From positions 2,228,001 to 2,292,000 of the forward strand of contig NZ_CP074373.1 of NCBI RefSeq assembly GCF_021560035.1: a stretch of 64,000 bases of DNA. Reading direction: 5' to 3'. Both the position numbers and the translations under genes were made by a program. The notes below the pieces were generated by a model. It ran no database searches. It was not told the DNA's origin and worked only from the letters and a program-made list of their open reading frames with translations. Positions 39,716 through 48,937 of this stretch are shown piece by piece; position 1 is the first letter of the stretch, and the number at the start of each line of letters is the position of its first letter. This DNA is from Virgibacillus sp. NKC19-16. GTDB taxonomy: Bacteria > Bacillota > Bacilli > Bacillales > Amphibacillaceae.

Positions 39716-41188
39716 TTAATCTTTCTTCCGGATTTTTCTAATTTCATCTGCTACAAATTGCACCTGTGTGCCGACAACGACTTGAATATTATGCTTACCG
39801 ACCACGTTGATACCGGGTACGCCGGTTTTCTTGATTTTATCCTGATCGACCTTATCCATGTCATCTACTTCAAGACGCAGACGAGACACACAATTACCAA
39901 CCGTTAGCACGTTCTCATCGCCGCCTAAACCTTCGTAAATTTTCTCAGCCATAATAGCTGTTTCATCTTTTTCGGAAGCGAGCGTCCCTTCCTCAATATT
40001 GTAGCTTTCATCAACTTCGCCTTTTCCTGGTTCGCCCTCTTCCCTTCCAGGTGTTTTCAGATCCAATTTAAGAATAAGGAAGCGGAACAGAAAGTAGTAA
40101 ATGACTGCAAATACCAGGCCCTGTAAGATCAGCATATATGGCTGATTTGCAATTGGCACACTCAGACTCAGGGTGTAGTCAACCAAGCCTGCACTGAAAC
40201 TGAATCCGGCTGTCCATTCGAACAATGCCGCAATAAATAGGGATAGACCAGTGAGTGCTGCGTGTACCACATACAATACAGGAGCCAGGAACATGAATGA
40301 GAATTCCAGCGCTTCTGTTACACCGGTAAAGAATGACGCGAACGCTGCTGCCATCAAAAGAGACGCAGCTTGCTTTTTCCGCTTCGTTTTGGCTGTATGA
40401 TACATCGCCAGAGCCGCTGCTGGTAAGCCAAACATCATAATCGGGTAGAAACCTGCCTGATAACGGCCGGTGATTCCTTGTTCACCTTCACTGGCCCAGA
40501 AATTAGCAATGTCATTGATGCCTGCAACGTCAAACCAGAAAACCGAATTCAACGCATGGTGCAGACCAGTTGGAATAAGCAGTCTGTTGAAAAAGCCATA
40601 TAGACCTGCACCAACCGCTTCTAAATTAAGGATGGCCTGACCGAATGAAACCAATCCTGAGTATACAATAGGCCAAACAAAGAACAGAACTGCTGATACA
40701 ACCATCATGGCCGCTGCACTCATAATCGGCACCAGCCGTTTTCCGCTAAAGAAAGCTAAAGCATCAGGCAATCTAACCTGACTGAATCGATTATACATAA
40801 TCGAAGCAACGATACCTGACAGAATACCAATAAACACATTTTCCGTATTTTCGAAAGCGGCATTGACCGCTCCCTCTTCAATACCCTGCAGGCCAGCAAC
40901 GCTAGTGATACCTAGAACAGTAGTTGCAACCAACCAGGCTACAAGTCCACTTAAACCAGCAGCGCCATCCTGCTCCTTTGACATCCCTATAGCGACACCG
41001 ACCGCAAACAGAATGCCAAGGTTATCCAGAATTGCGAGACCGCCGCTTGTCAGGTAATTACCGATAACACTGTTCTCATTAAAAAGATTAAGAATCCAAT
41101 TTCCAATACCCATCAGAAGCGCTGCAGCCGGCAACACGGCAACAGGTAGCATCAACGAACGGCCAAGATTCTGCAAATATTTCATCAT
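39716..41188 (-). CDS. nagP: PTS EIICB transporter, N-acetylglucosamine type
   Basis: 490 aa: a glucose-superfamily EIIC domain (about 1-375) with MMKYLQNLGRSLMLPVAVLPAAAL and the GlcNAc-type signature IPTGLHHALNSVFWFDVAGI, an acidic linker, and an EIIB domain with the phosphorylated Cys in VGNCVSRLRL. Uptake and phosphorylation of GlcNAc is more likely than glucose. EIIA is a separate gene 59 nt upstream (41248-41742). AGGAGG lies 9 nt before the ATG. Confidence 0.88.
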   Translation of the reverse strand: MMKYLQNLGRSLMLPVAVLPAAALLMGIGNWILNLFNENSVIGNYLTSGGLAILDNLGILFAVGVAIGMSKEQDGAAGLSGLVAWLVATTVLGITSVAGLQGIEEGAVNAAFENTENVFIGILSGIVASIMYNRFSQVRLPDALAFFSGKRLVPIMSAAAMMVVSAVLFFVWPIVYSGLVSFGQAILNLEAVGAGLYGFFNRLLIPTGLHHALNSVFWFDVAGINDIANFWASEGEQGITGRYQAGFYPIMMFGLPAAALAMYHTAKTKRKKQAASLLMAAAFASFFTGVTEALEFSFMFLAPVLYVVHAALTGLSLFIAALFEWTAGFSFSAGLVDYTLSLSVPIANQPYMLILQGLVFAVIYYFLFRFLILKLDLKTPGREEGEPGKGEVDESYNIEEGTLASEKDETAIMAEKIYEGLGGDENVLTVGNCVSRLRLEVDDMDKVDQDKIKKTGVPGINVVGKHNIQVVVGTQVQFVADEIRKIRKKD

Positions 41189-41247
41189 TTATGTATTCCT
41201 CCTAACATTACTTAAGATATCTGCAGGGGAAGATGTCTGGCGGGGTG

Positions 41248-41742
41248 TTATCCTTTAGATGCTGTGATGATAACCGTTTCCCCTTGCTTCCCTTCTTTTT
41301 GATCTGCCATTGTATATGTTTTGTCTGTTTCATTGCCATTCGTGATGACGACTGGCGTTATATCGCTTTCTGCATTATTTCGGATATACTCCAAATCAAA
41401 CTCCATCAGTTGCTGGCCAACTGACACTTTATCCCCGGTATTGACACTAACATTAAATCCTTTTCCGTTCAGCGAGACTGTTTCAAGCCCTATGTGAATC
41501 AAGATTTCGATTCCATCTTCTGTACGCAGTCCGATAGCATGTTTCGTTTCAGGAATCTGCGCAATTTTGCCATTAACCGGGGAATAAATACTACCCTCTG
41601 ACGGCTTGATAGCTATACCGTCTCCCATCATTTTTTGACTAAAAACCGGATCCGGTACTTCCTCTAGTGGAATTATTTCACCGGATATAGGTGCATAAAT
41701 TTCCGTAGTAGGATTTTCTTTTTTAAATAAATTTTTAAACAT
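41248..41742 (-). CDS. PTS glucose-family EIIA protein
   Basis: 164 aa, Crr-like. It contains YAPISGEIIPLEEVPDPVFSQKMMGDG, then KHAIGLRTEDGIEILIHIGLETVSLNGKGF, in which the His of LIHIGLET is phosphorylated by HPr. It is the first gene of a two-gene operon with the EIICB and presumably donates phosphate to it. The ATG follows AAGGAGAC. The 220 nt upstream hold no confident operator. Confidence 0.93.
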   Translation of the reverse strand: MFKNLFKKENPTTEIYAPISGEIIPLEEVPDPVFSQKMMGDGIAIKPSEGSIYSPVNGKIAQIPETKHAIGLRTEDGIEILIHIGLETVSLNGKGFNVSVNTGDKVSVGQQLMEFDLEYIRNNAESDITPVVITNGNETDKTYTMADQKEGKQGETVIITASKG

Positions 41743-41966
41743 AATACATGTCTCCTTTCATATGATGGTACAACCTCAATATGAGGCACTCGTTTGAATA
41801 GGCACGGGGCACATGAAGCGTGTATACCATTTCCAAATACCACCATGCCTGATAAAATCAGTATCATATTTTATTTAATCATAGCTTACCATGTCAGCAA
41901 CTCAGGCGACAATATATCTGCTAATTCACCATATATACAAAAAATTCTCTCTGATTCATCAATTTT

Positions 41967-43247
41967 CTATTCAAAACGTATTAAGAAGTACTTTTTCTTT
42001 CCGCGGCGGATAATGGTAAACGTATCTTCAATACGATCATCTGCCATTAGATTATATTGAAGATCTTGTTGTCTTTCCCCATTAATATAAATCGCCCCAT
42101 TGTTGATATCCTCTCTTGCTTGTCTTTTTGACGAGGATATGGAAGCATTTACTAATAGATCAATTAAACCTGTTTCCTCATTTGATGCTTGATAAGTTGG
42201 GACATCTTTAAACCCTTGTTCAATATCACTTGCTGAAAGTTGCTTCAAGTCATCACTAAAAAGGGCTTGAGATATTTTTTGCGCTTGATCTAGAGCCGCT
42301 TGACTATGAACGTCTCTTGTCATTTCTTCAGCTAAACGTTTTTGTGCCACCCGGTTTTCCGGTTGGTTGATCACTTCATCTTCAAGCTGTTGTACTTCTT
42401 CTTCAGGAATAAAGGTGAAGTAACGCAAGAATTTCAACACATCACGATCATCCGTATTAAACCAGAATTGATAAAATTCATAGGCGCTTGTTTTTTCAGG
42501 GTCTAACCAAATAGCCCCACCTGCCGTTTTCCCGAATTTCGTACCGTCTGCTTTTGTGATTAAAGGGACCGTTAAACCGAAAACATTCGTTTCTTCATCT
42601 TCATTTTCCCTTGAACGACGAATCAATTCCATTCCGGCTGTAATGTTTCCCCATTGGTCACTACCACCGATTTGTAATGTGCAATTTTCCTGTTCATATA
42701 ATTTGAGATAATCAAGGGATTGCAAAATCATATAACTAAATTCTGTAAATGTAATACCCTGTTCAATCCGTGCTGAAACAGATTCTTTTGACAGCATATA
42801 ATTGATACCGAAATGTTTACCTGCGTCACGCAGAAAATCAATGACCGTCATACTTGCTAACCAATCATGATTGTTTCTGGCTACAACAGGATTTTCCCCT
42901 TTATCAAATTCAAGCAGTCCGGCTATTTGCTTCTCTACTTTTTCACTGTATTCTTTAACGATAGTATCTTCATTTAAAGATCTTTCACTGGTGCGTCCAC
43001 TGGGATCACCGATCATTCCTGTGCCGCCGCCGACTAATGCAATCGGTTTATGACCTGCTTTTTGAAATCTTTTCAGCATCGTAATCGGCACCAAATGGCC
43101 TATATGTAGACTATCTGCCGTTGGATCAAACCCACAGTATAATGTCACCTGATTGGCTGATAAATGTTGCTTTAATCCTTCAAAATCTGTTGTCTGTTGA
43201 ATCAAGCCACGCGTTTCTAAATCCTGCAAAATATCCATCCATTTCAC
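41967..43247 (-). CDS. tyrS: Tyrosyl-tRNA synthetase
   Basis: Class I synthetase charging tRNA-Tyr, 426 aa. Motifs: YCGFDPTADSLHIGHLVP (HIGH), TYMILQSLDYLKLYEQENC-like QIGGSDQWGNI, GTKFGKTAGG (KMSKS equivalent KFGKT), and a C-terminal S4-type RNA-binding domain (SKRQAREDINNGAIYING). Controlled by the T-box leader just upstream, whose specifier codon is TAC. Confidence 0.97.
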   Translation of the reverse strand: MKWMDILQDLETRGLIQQTTDFEGLKQHLSANQVTLYCGFDPTADSLHIGHLVPITMLKRFQKAGHKPIALVGGGTGMIGDPSGRTSERSLNEDTIVKEYSEKVEKQIAGLLEFDKGENPVVARNNHDWLASMTVIDFLRDAGKHFGINYMLSKESVSARIEQGITFTEFSYMILQSLDYLKLYEQENCTLQIGGSDQWGNITAGMELIRRSRENEDEETNVFGLTVPLITKADGTKFGKTAGGAIWLDPEKTSAYEFYQFWFNTDDRDVLKFLRYFTFIPEEEVQQLEDEVINQPENRVAQKRLAEEMTRDVHSQAALDQAQKISQALFSDDLKQLSASDIEQGFKDVPTYQASNEETGLIDLLVNASISSSKRQAREDINNGAIYINGERQQDLQYNLMADDRIEDTFTIIRRGKKKYFLIRFE

Positions 43248-43262
43248 ACTCCATCATGATTT

Positions 43263-43510
43263 TTTTAATAAAAATAAAAAAACTCCCCCCTCTAAAAAAT
43301 AAGGGACGAGTTTACACGCGGTACCACCCTTGTTGCACATTAATTGCCACTTGGGATTGTTATCGATGTTTTCCACCGTTTCTTTCGAAAAAGAAAATGC
43401 TCCAGATTGTAATTCGCCTGCAAATATATACTAGCTTACACCAGCCGCCAGCTCTCTATAATAGGGAAATGCATAACTACTAATTCCTTCTTCGCATATT
43501 TATTTATTAT
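43263..43510 (-). promoter_or_regulatory. T-box leader of tyrS, specifier TAC
   Basis: On the minus strand: stem I elements AGAGAGCTGGCGGCTGGTG, the specifier segment GAATTACAATC with TAC (Tyr) at 43409-43411, the T-box motif AAGGGTGGTACCGCG at 43317-43331, and a terminator stem ACTCGTCCCT / AGGGGGGAGT followed by seven T (about 43275-43313). Uncharged tRNA-Tyr is expected to favour antitermination. Confidence 0.95.
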
Positions 43511-43618
43511 TATATATTCATACCATATTCTTATCTGAAAAGCAATACTTATTTTTCCCCTATATACCAAAAAGCAATTATGCTATAATTTAAACATGGT
43601 ATGAGGGGAGGTTTTTAC

Positions 43619-46144
43619 ATGGATTTGAAGGAATTATATCATAAATATAAGAAAAAAATAAAGGAAGCTTGGCGTACCGGAGACATCCAACGCTCATCAC
43701 GGATTACATATGATGTGTTTTGGAATGTTGTTTTATTCTTCCTTGTTATTGGAGTTATTGGTTTGTTTTTTGCTGGTGGCATTGGTGCAGGATACTTCGC
43801 CTCCCTTGTAAAGGATGAACCGGTAAGAAGCTATGAATCTATGGAACAGGACATATACAATTATGAAGAAACATCGGAATTATATTTTGCAGATGATGAG
43901 TATTTCGGTGACGTTCGTTCAGATCTTCATCGGGAAGAAGTTGCGTTGGAGAATATCTCCGAGACATTAATTAATGCAGTAATTGCTACCGAGGATGAAT
44001 ATTTCAGCGAACATGAAGGAATTGTCCCAAAAGCAATTTTTCGTGCAGTCGTACAAGAAGCAACAAATGCAGATAATCAAACAGGAGGAAGTACGTTAAC
44101 CCAGCAACTTATTAAGAATCAGGTTTTAACAAATGAGGTTTCCTTTGAACGAAAAGCAAAGGAAATATTGCTAGCACTCCGTTTGGAACGTTTTTTTGAT
44201 AAAGATGAAATTCTGGAAGCTTATTTAAATATCGTTCCATATGGTCGTGACGCCTCCGGTAGAAATATTGCCGGAATCCAAACAGCCGCGCAAGGGATAT
44301 TCGGAATTGACGCAGACGAGGTTAACATAGCACAGGCAGCTTACTTAGCGGGACTTCCTCAAAGTCCCTCATCCTATACCCCTTTTTCCAATCAAGGTGG
44401 GCTAAAAAGTGAAGACGGATTACAAGCTGGGTTGAACCGAATGCAGTCCGTACTGAATCGGATGCTTGATGAAGGATATATTACGGAAACTGAATATGAA
44501 GAAGCAACTAATTATGACATTGTCTCAGATTTCTCTGAAGATTTTCAGTCACCTATCGAACAATATCCAGCTCTTACGTTTGAATTAGAGAATAATGCAA
44601 GAGAAATAATTATGGAAATGCTTGCAGAAGAAGATGGATATACAATGGAAGATCTTAATAATGATGCTACATTAAAAGAAGAATATGAAATGTTGGCTGA
44701 TCGTGATTTACGAAACAAGGGATATCAAATTCATTCCACCATCGATAAGGATATTTATGATACGATGCAGGAAATCACCCAAAACTTTGATAACTTTGGA
44801 CCTGACACGGTAACAACGGTCGAACTTGCTAACGGAGAAGAGACTGAGATCACACAGCAAGTGCAAGCAAGTGGGATATTGATAGAAAATAGCTCAGGCA
44901 GAATCATCAGTTTTGTTGGCGGCCGTGAATACAATGAAGATAACCAGTTAAATTATGCTACCAATGCTGTACGATCAAATGGCAGTACTATTAAACCGCT
45001 TCTCGTTTATGCTCCAGCAATGGAAAAAGGTTTGATTCAGCCTGGGTCCCCCGTTGCTGATATTGATCTACCGATTGGCCCACAAGGATGGGAGCCAAAT
45101 AACTACAGTGGTACCCATTATGGTATAATCCCAGCTCGAAAAGCCTTGTATAATTCCTATAATGTTTCCACAGGCAGACTCTATAATCAAATGATTAATG
45201 ACGATCCAGGAGAATATATAAAAAAGATGGGGATTACAACAATATCAGATGAAGAATTTAAGTATCCTTCATTATCCATCGGAGGAACTACCACTGGTGT
45301 AACATTAGAAGAAAACACAAATGCTTTTGCCACGTTTGGAAACAATGGGCAATTCGCTGATGCCTACATGATTGAAGAAATAACAACAAAAGACGGAGAA
45401 GCGATTTATGAACACGAAAACGAAGCTGTAGATGTATTTTCTCCGCAGACAAATTATTTAACGGTGGATATCTTAAGAGATGTCATGGACGTTGGTACTG
45501 GAACATATGTTAACACCCAACTAGCAAACAAGAGCGTTGATTGGGCGGGTAAATCAGGTACTTCACAAGACTGGGAAAATGTTTGGTTTGTAGCAACAAA
45601 CCCAAATGTAACATTTGGAACATGGATGGGCTATGATACGCCGGATTCACTATATCGTACGTCTGATCCTCAAGGCCATAGCCATAGGGTACAGCAATTT
45701 TGGGCACAGCTGGTAAATGGTGCTGCAGAAATTGATCCGGAATTAATTAACCCACCATCATCTTTCGAGCGTCCTGACGGTATCGTTGAACGCAGTTATT
45801 GCGCAATTTCAGGTATGCTTCCATCAGATCTCTGTGAGGAAGTTGGCCTTGTTCAAACTGATTTATTTAATGAAGAATTTGTACCAGAGGAAACAGATGA
45901 TAGCCTGATTAGGCGTGGAGAAGATGGAATTACCTTCAATCCTGAATTCTTAGAACGAAATAATTACGATCAATTAAGTGATATTACAGAACTTTATCCG
46001 CGTACAAATCGGGATCTATGGGAAAAAATTGGTTCTTCTAGCAGTGTAGATGAAGATGAAAACGATAATAGCGATGATGAGAACGATGGCGATAATGATG
46101 AGAACGAAGATAATGATAATGATAATGACGATGATGATGAATAA
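43619..46144 (+). CDS. Class A penicillin-binding protein (PBP1A family) with acidic tail
   Basis: Bifunctional glycosyltransferase/transpeptidase of peptidoglycan synthesis. 841 aa from the ATG at 43619, which follows GAGGGGAGG. Basic cytoplasmic N-terminus, membrane anchor (about 37-65), GT51 domain with catalytic Glu125 in ATEDEYFSEHEG and GGSTLTQQLIKN (about 156-167), then a transpeptidase domain with STIK (Ser456-Lys459), SYN (513-515) and KSGT (645-648). The last ~35 residues are nearly all Asp, Glu, Asn and Ser. An extended -10 (TGCTATAAT, 43581-43589) lies upstream. Divergent from tyrS. Confidence 0.95.
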   Translation: MDLKELYHKYKKKIKEAWRTGDIQRSSRITYDVFWNVVLFFLVIGVIGLFFAGGIGAGYFASLVKDEPVRSYESMEQDIYNYEETSELYFADDEYFGDVRSDLHREEVALENISETLINAVIATEDEYFSEHEGIVPKAIFRAVVQEATNADNQTGGSTLTQQLIKNQVLTNEVSFERKAKEILLALRLERFFDKDEILEAYLNIVPYGRDASGRNIAGIQTAAQGIFGIDADEVNIAQAAYLAGLPQSPSSYTPFSNQGGLKSEDGLQAGLNRMQSVLNRMLDEGYITETEYEEATNYDIVSDFSEDFQSPIEQYPALTFELENNAREIIMEMLAEEDGYTMEDLNNDATLKEEYEMLADRDLRNKGYQIHSTIDKDIYDTMQEITQNFDNFGPDTVTTVELANGEETEITQQVQASGILIENSSGRIISFVGGREYNEDNQLNYATNAVRSNGSTIKPLLVYAPAMEKGLIQPGSPVADIDLPIGPQGWEPNNYSGTHYGIIPARKALYNSYNVSTGRLYNQMINDDPGEYIKKMGITTISDEEFKYPSLSIGGTTTGVTLEENTNAFATFGNNGQFADAYMIEEITTKDGEAIYEHENEAVDVFSPQTNYLTVDILRDVMDVGTGTYVNTQLANKSVDWAGKSGTSQDWENVWFVATNPNVTFGTWMGYDTPDSLYRTSDPQGHSHRVQQFWAQLVNGAAEIDPELINPPSSFERPDGIVERSYCAISGMLPSDLCEEVGLVQTDLFNEEFVPEETDDSLIRRGEDGITFNPEFLERNNYDQLSDITELYPRTNRDLWEKIGSSSSVDEDENDNSDDENDGDNDENEDNDNDNDDDDE

Positions 46145-46148
46145 AACG

Positions 46149-46169
46149 GGAGACGAGGCTTAGGTCTCC
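46149..46169 (+). terminator. Probable terminator of the PBP gene
   Basis: GGAGAC (46149-46154) pairs with GTCTCC (46164-46169), followed by a T-rich stretch. A short stem, so moderate support. Confidence 0.5.
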
Positions 46170-46301
46170 TCCCTTCTTTTATTTAAGGCCTTTTTCTAAA
46201 AGTTTATATATGAAATGCGCAGCCAACTTATGAAAAGAGCCTTATTTAATTTATTTTACCGAATCACTAAAATTACAATCCATTATGCTGTATAATGATA
46301 T

Positions 46302-46316
46302 ATGAAAGCGCATTAT
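46302..46316 (+). promoter_or_regulatory. Candidate CcpA (cre) site before acuABC
   Basis: ATGAAAGCGCATTAT matches the cre consensus WTGNAANCGNWNNCW at every position but one. It lies just downstream of a TATAAT (46291-46296), placing it at the transcription start, where CcpA would repress. acuABC is a known CcpA target in B. subtilis. Confidence 0.7.
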
Positions 46317-46340
46317 TAATTCCTTTAAACAGGTGGTGAA

Positions 46341-46997
46341 ATGATGAAGCATACGAAGACCTACCATTCGTTAATACGTGAAAATGCTGGTGAGAAGATT
46401 ACGATTGAGGGGCCACTAGACCGAACAACTTTAAAAAAATATGACTTTCATGAACAACTCATTGCATTCCGCCCGGCAAAAAAGCAATTTGAGGCATTGT
46501 TAAACATTGCCGACTTCCCGGAAGGCCGAATTATCATTGCCAGAACAAAGGATACGATTGTTGGATATGTTACATATATACACCCGGATCCTTTAGAAAG
46601 ATGGTCAGAATTTAACATGGAAGATTTAATCGAACTGGGAGCTGTTGAGGTCATTGCCGACTATCGTGGCACAGGGGTTGCTTCCAGCTTATTAAACGTT
46701 TCCATGATGGATGATTATATGGAAAATTATATCATTATCTCAACGGAATATTACTGGCATTGGGATTTGGATCAAACCAAATTAAGTATATGGGATTATC
46801 GTAAAGTAATGGAAAAAATGATGGCTGCGGGAGGGCTAACACCCGCACCTACCGACGATCCTGAAATAATATCACATCCAGCAAACTGTTTAATGGTACG
46901 CATCGGCAAAAATGTATCGGAAGAATCAATCAAGCAATTTGATCAGCTTCGATTTCTAGGGAGACAGCAAAACCGAAAAATGAGGGAGGGTTTTTAA
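46341..46997 (+). CDS. acuA: Acetoin utilisation protein AcuA, protein acetyltransferase
   Basis: A 218-aa GNAT-fold enzyme. In B. subtilis AcuA acetylates and inactivates acetyl-CoA synthetase AcsA, with AcuC reversing it. Visible: FRPAKKQFEALLNIADFPEG and the acetyl-CoA region LIELGAVEVIADYRGTGVASSLLN. The start has two tandem ATGs after AGGTGG. The acuB start follows the stop directly. acsA itself is not adjacent here. Confidence 0.93.
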   Translation: MMKHTKTYHSLIRENAGEKITIEGPLDRTTLKKYDFHEQLIAFRPAKKQFEALLNIADFPEGRIIIARTKDTIVGYVTYIHPDPLERWSEFNMEDLIELGAVEVIADYRGTGVASSLLNVSMMDDYMENYIIISTEYYWHWDLDQTKLSIWDYRKVMEKMMAAGGLTPAPTDDPEIISHPANCLMVRIGKNVSEESIKQFDQLRFLGRQQNRKMREGF

Positions 46998-47648
46998 ATG
47001 CAGGTAGAAGAAATTATGAAAACAGAAGTAATTACATTATCACCTACTGCATCGATCGCTGAAGCATTCCAGCTTTTACAGAAACATCGAATCAGACATA
47101 TTCCTATCGTAAACGAGACATTAAACGTTGTAGGCATTGTCTCTGATCGAGATGTACGTGATGCTAGTCCTTCCATTTTTTATAAAGATGCTGATAAGAG
47201 TGAATTGGAAAATGATATTCAATCGATCATGACGAGCCCGGTTGTAACCATTCATCCACTTGACTTAGTAGAAGAAATTGCCCGTATTTTCTATGATGAA
47301 GAATTTGCTGCGCTCCCTGTTGTTAAAGACAATATCTTAGTAGGAATGGTCACAGAAAAGGATATGCTTTATACATTAATACAATTAACTGGTACAAACG
47401 TGCAAGGCTCCCATATAGAAGTAAAAGTTCCACATCAGCCAGGTATATTGCCTGAAGTAACATCCATTATTGGGAAAAGAAAAGCAAATATTATATCTGT
47501 ATTAGTCTATCCATTTAAAGATGATCTAAGGTTTAAAATACTAGTATTCCGTATTCAAACAATGAATCCAATGCCTGTTATTCATGATTTAAGAGACGCG
47601 GGTTATGAATTAATGTGGCCAAATAACATCCCGGAGCCAAAACTATGA
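46998..47648 (+). CDS. acuB: AcuB, twin CBS and ACT domain protein
   Basis: 216 aa with two CBS domains (about 1-60 and 72-130; VEEIMKTEVITLSPTASIAEAFQLLQKH, IQSIMTSPVVTIHPLDLVEEI) followed by an ACT-like domain (about 140-210; IEVKVPHQPGILPEVTSIIG). It probably senses a nucleotide or small ligand and modulates the AcuA/AcuC system, but its exact role is not established. It directly abuts acuA and overlaps acuC by 4 nt. Confidence 0.93.
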   Translation: MQVEEIMKTEVITLSPTASIAEAFQLLQKHRIRHIPIVNETLNVVGIVSDRDVRDASPSIFYKDADKSELENDIQSIMTSPVVTIHPLDLVEEIARIFYDEEFAALPVVKDNILVGMVTEKDMLYTLIQLTGTNVQGSHIEVKVPHQPGILPEVTSIIGKRKANIISVLVYPFKDDLRFKILVFRIQTMNPMPVIHDLRDAGYELMWPNNIPEPKL

Positions 47649-48802
47649 CAGATAAGGCTGCTTTTATTTATTCAGATGCATTATTAAACTATCATTTTAA
47701 TCTGGAGCATCCTTTTAATCAAAAACGGGTAGTATTAACGAAAGAATTACTTGAGGCCGCAAATCAATTAAATCCGAATGAAATCGTAGAACCTCGAATG
47801 GCCACAGACGATGAGTTGGCTCTCTTTCATGATCGCGCATATATTGAAGCTCTTAAAAAGGCCAGTACCGGACATTTAAGTGAAAACGAAGGCTTGGAGT
47901 ATGGTATAGGCACAAAGGACACACCAATGTTTAAAGGTATGCACGGGGCATCTGCATATTTAGTTGGTGGAAGCTTAACAGCGGTAGATTCCGTATTAGA
48001 AGGAGACTTCTACCATGCTGTTAATGTGGGTGGCGGGCTTCATCATGGATTTAACAGAAGAGCATCAGGCTTTTGTATCTATAACGACGGAGCAGTAGCT
48101 ATTAAATATATTCGGGAAAAATATGATTTAAAAGTTTTATATGTTGATACAGATGCCCATCATGGTGACGGGGTGCAATGGGCTTTTTATGATGATCCGA
48201 ATGTCTGCACATTTTCTATACACGAAACCGGCAGATATCTTTTTCCTGGCACAGGAAACGTTAATGAGCGCGGTATTAAAGAAGGTCACGGCTATTCATT
48301 CAATCTTCCAATTGATGCCTTCACTGAAAATGAATCTTTCCTACATGGATATGAATCTGCCTTTAGAGAGATTGCAGCGTTTTTCAAACCGGATGTGATC
48401 GTAACGCAAAATGGCGCTGATGCCCACTGCTACGATCCCTTAACCCATTTATGTGCAACCATGGACATATATGAGAGAATACCAGAATTAGCCCATGAAT
48501 TAGCTCATCATTATTGTAATGGAAAATGGATAGCATTAGGTGGCGGCGGCTATGATATTTGGAGAGTTGTACCCCGTGCATGGGCACAAGTTTGGAATGT
48601 GATGAAAACTGGAAAACCAGCATCAGGACAAATCCCCGCCTCATGGATAGAAAAATGGCAAAAGGAATCACCAGTTACATTACCAGGCAGGTGGCAAGAC
48701 AATAGCAATATTGTTCCAACAATCCCAAGAAAAGCAGATATAACCGAAAAAAATGAAAAAGTCCTGCAGAATCTGCTTAAATATACAAACACGAAAATAT
48801 AG
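47645..48802 (+). CDS. acuC: Acetoin utilisation protein AcuC, class I-type lysine deacetylase
   Basis: 385 aa, zinc-dependent HDAC fold that removes acetyl groups placed by AcuA. Motifs: GGGLHHGFNRRASGFCIYND, the metal-binding YVDTDAHHGDGVQWAF, FPGTGNVNERG, and the C-terminal WIALGGGGYDIWRVVPRAW. The ATG overlaps the acuB stop, the last gene of acuABC. No clear terminator follows; an AT-rich 27-nt palindrome lies at 48900-48926. Confidence 0.95.
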   Translation: MTDKAAFIYSDALLNYHFNLEHPFNQKRVVLTKELLEAANQLNPNEIVEPRMATDDELALFHDRAYIEALKKASTGHLSENEGLEYGIGTKDTPMFKGMHGASAYLVGGSLTAVDSVLEGDFYHAVNVGGGLHHGFNRRASGFCIYNDGAVAIKYIREKYDLKVLYVDTDAHHGDGVQWAFYDDPNVCTFSIHETGRYLFPGTGNVNERGIKEGHGYSFNLPIDAFTENESFLHGYESAFREIAAFFKPDVIVTQNGADAHCYDPLTHLCATMDIYERIPELAHELAHHYCNGKWIALGGGGYDIWRVVPRAWAQVWNVMKTGKPASGQIPASWIEKWQKESPVTLPGRWQDNSNIVPTIPRKADITEKNEKVLQNLLKYTNTKI

Positions 48803-48937
48803 AAAAATGCAACGCGTCTTTCTAGAAGCCAGAGGCAAGAGGTCGGAATTGTAGAAATCAGAGAAATAATCGGTTTCATATTTGAAATATCATCAAGAAT
48901 TTCTATAAAATCTTATTTTATAGAAAACAATAGGGGA

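Noticed and set aside
41743-41966. NagR/YvoA-type operator before the EIIA gene
   Set aside because: GGTAT direct repeats are present near 41825-41850 (minus strand), but no convincing palindrome of the known type was found.
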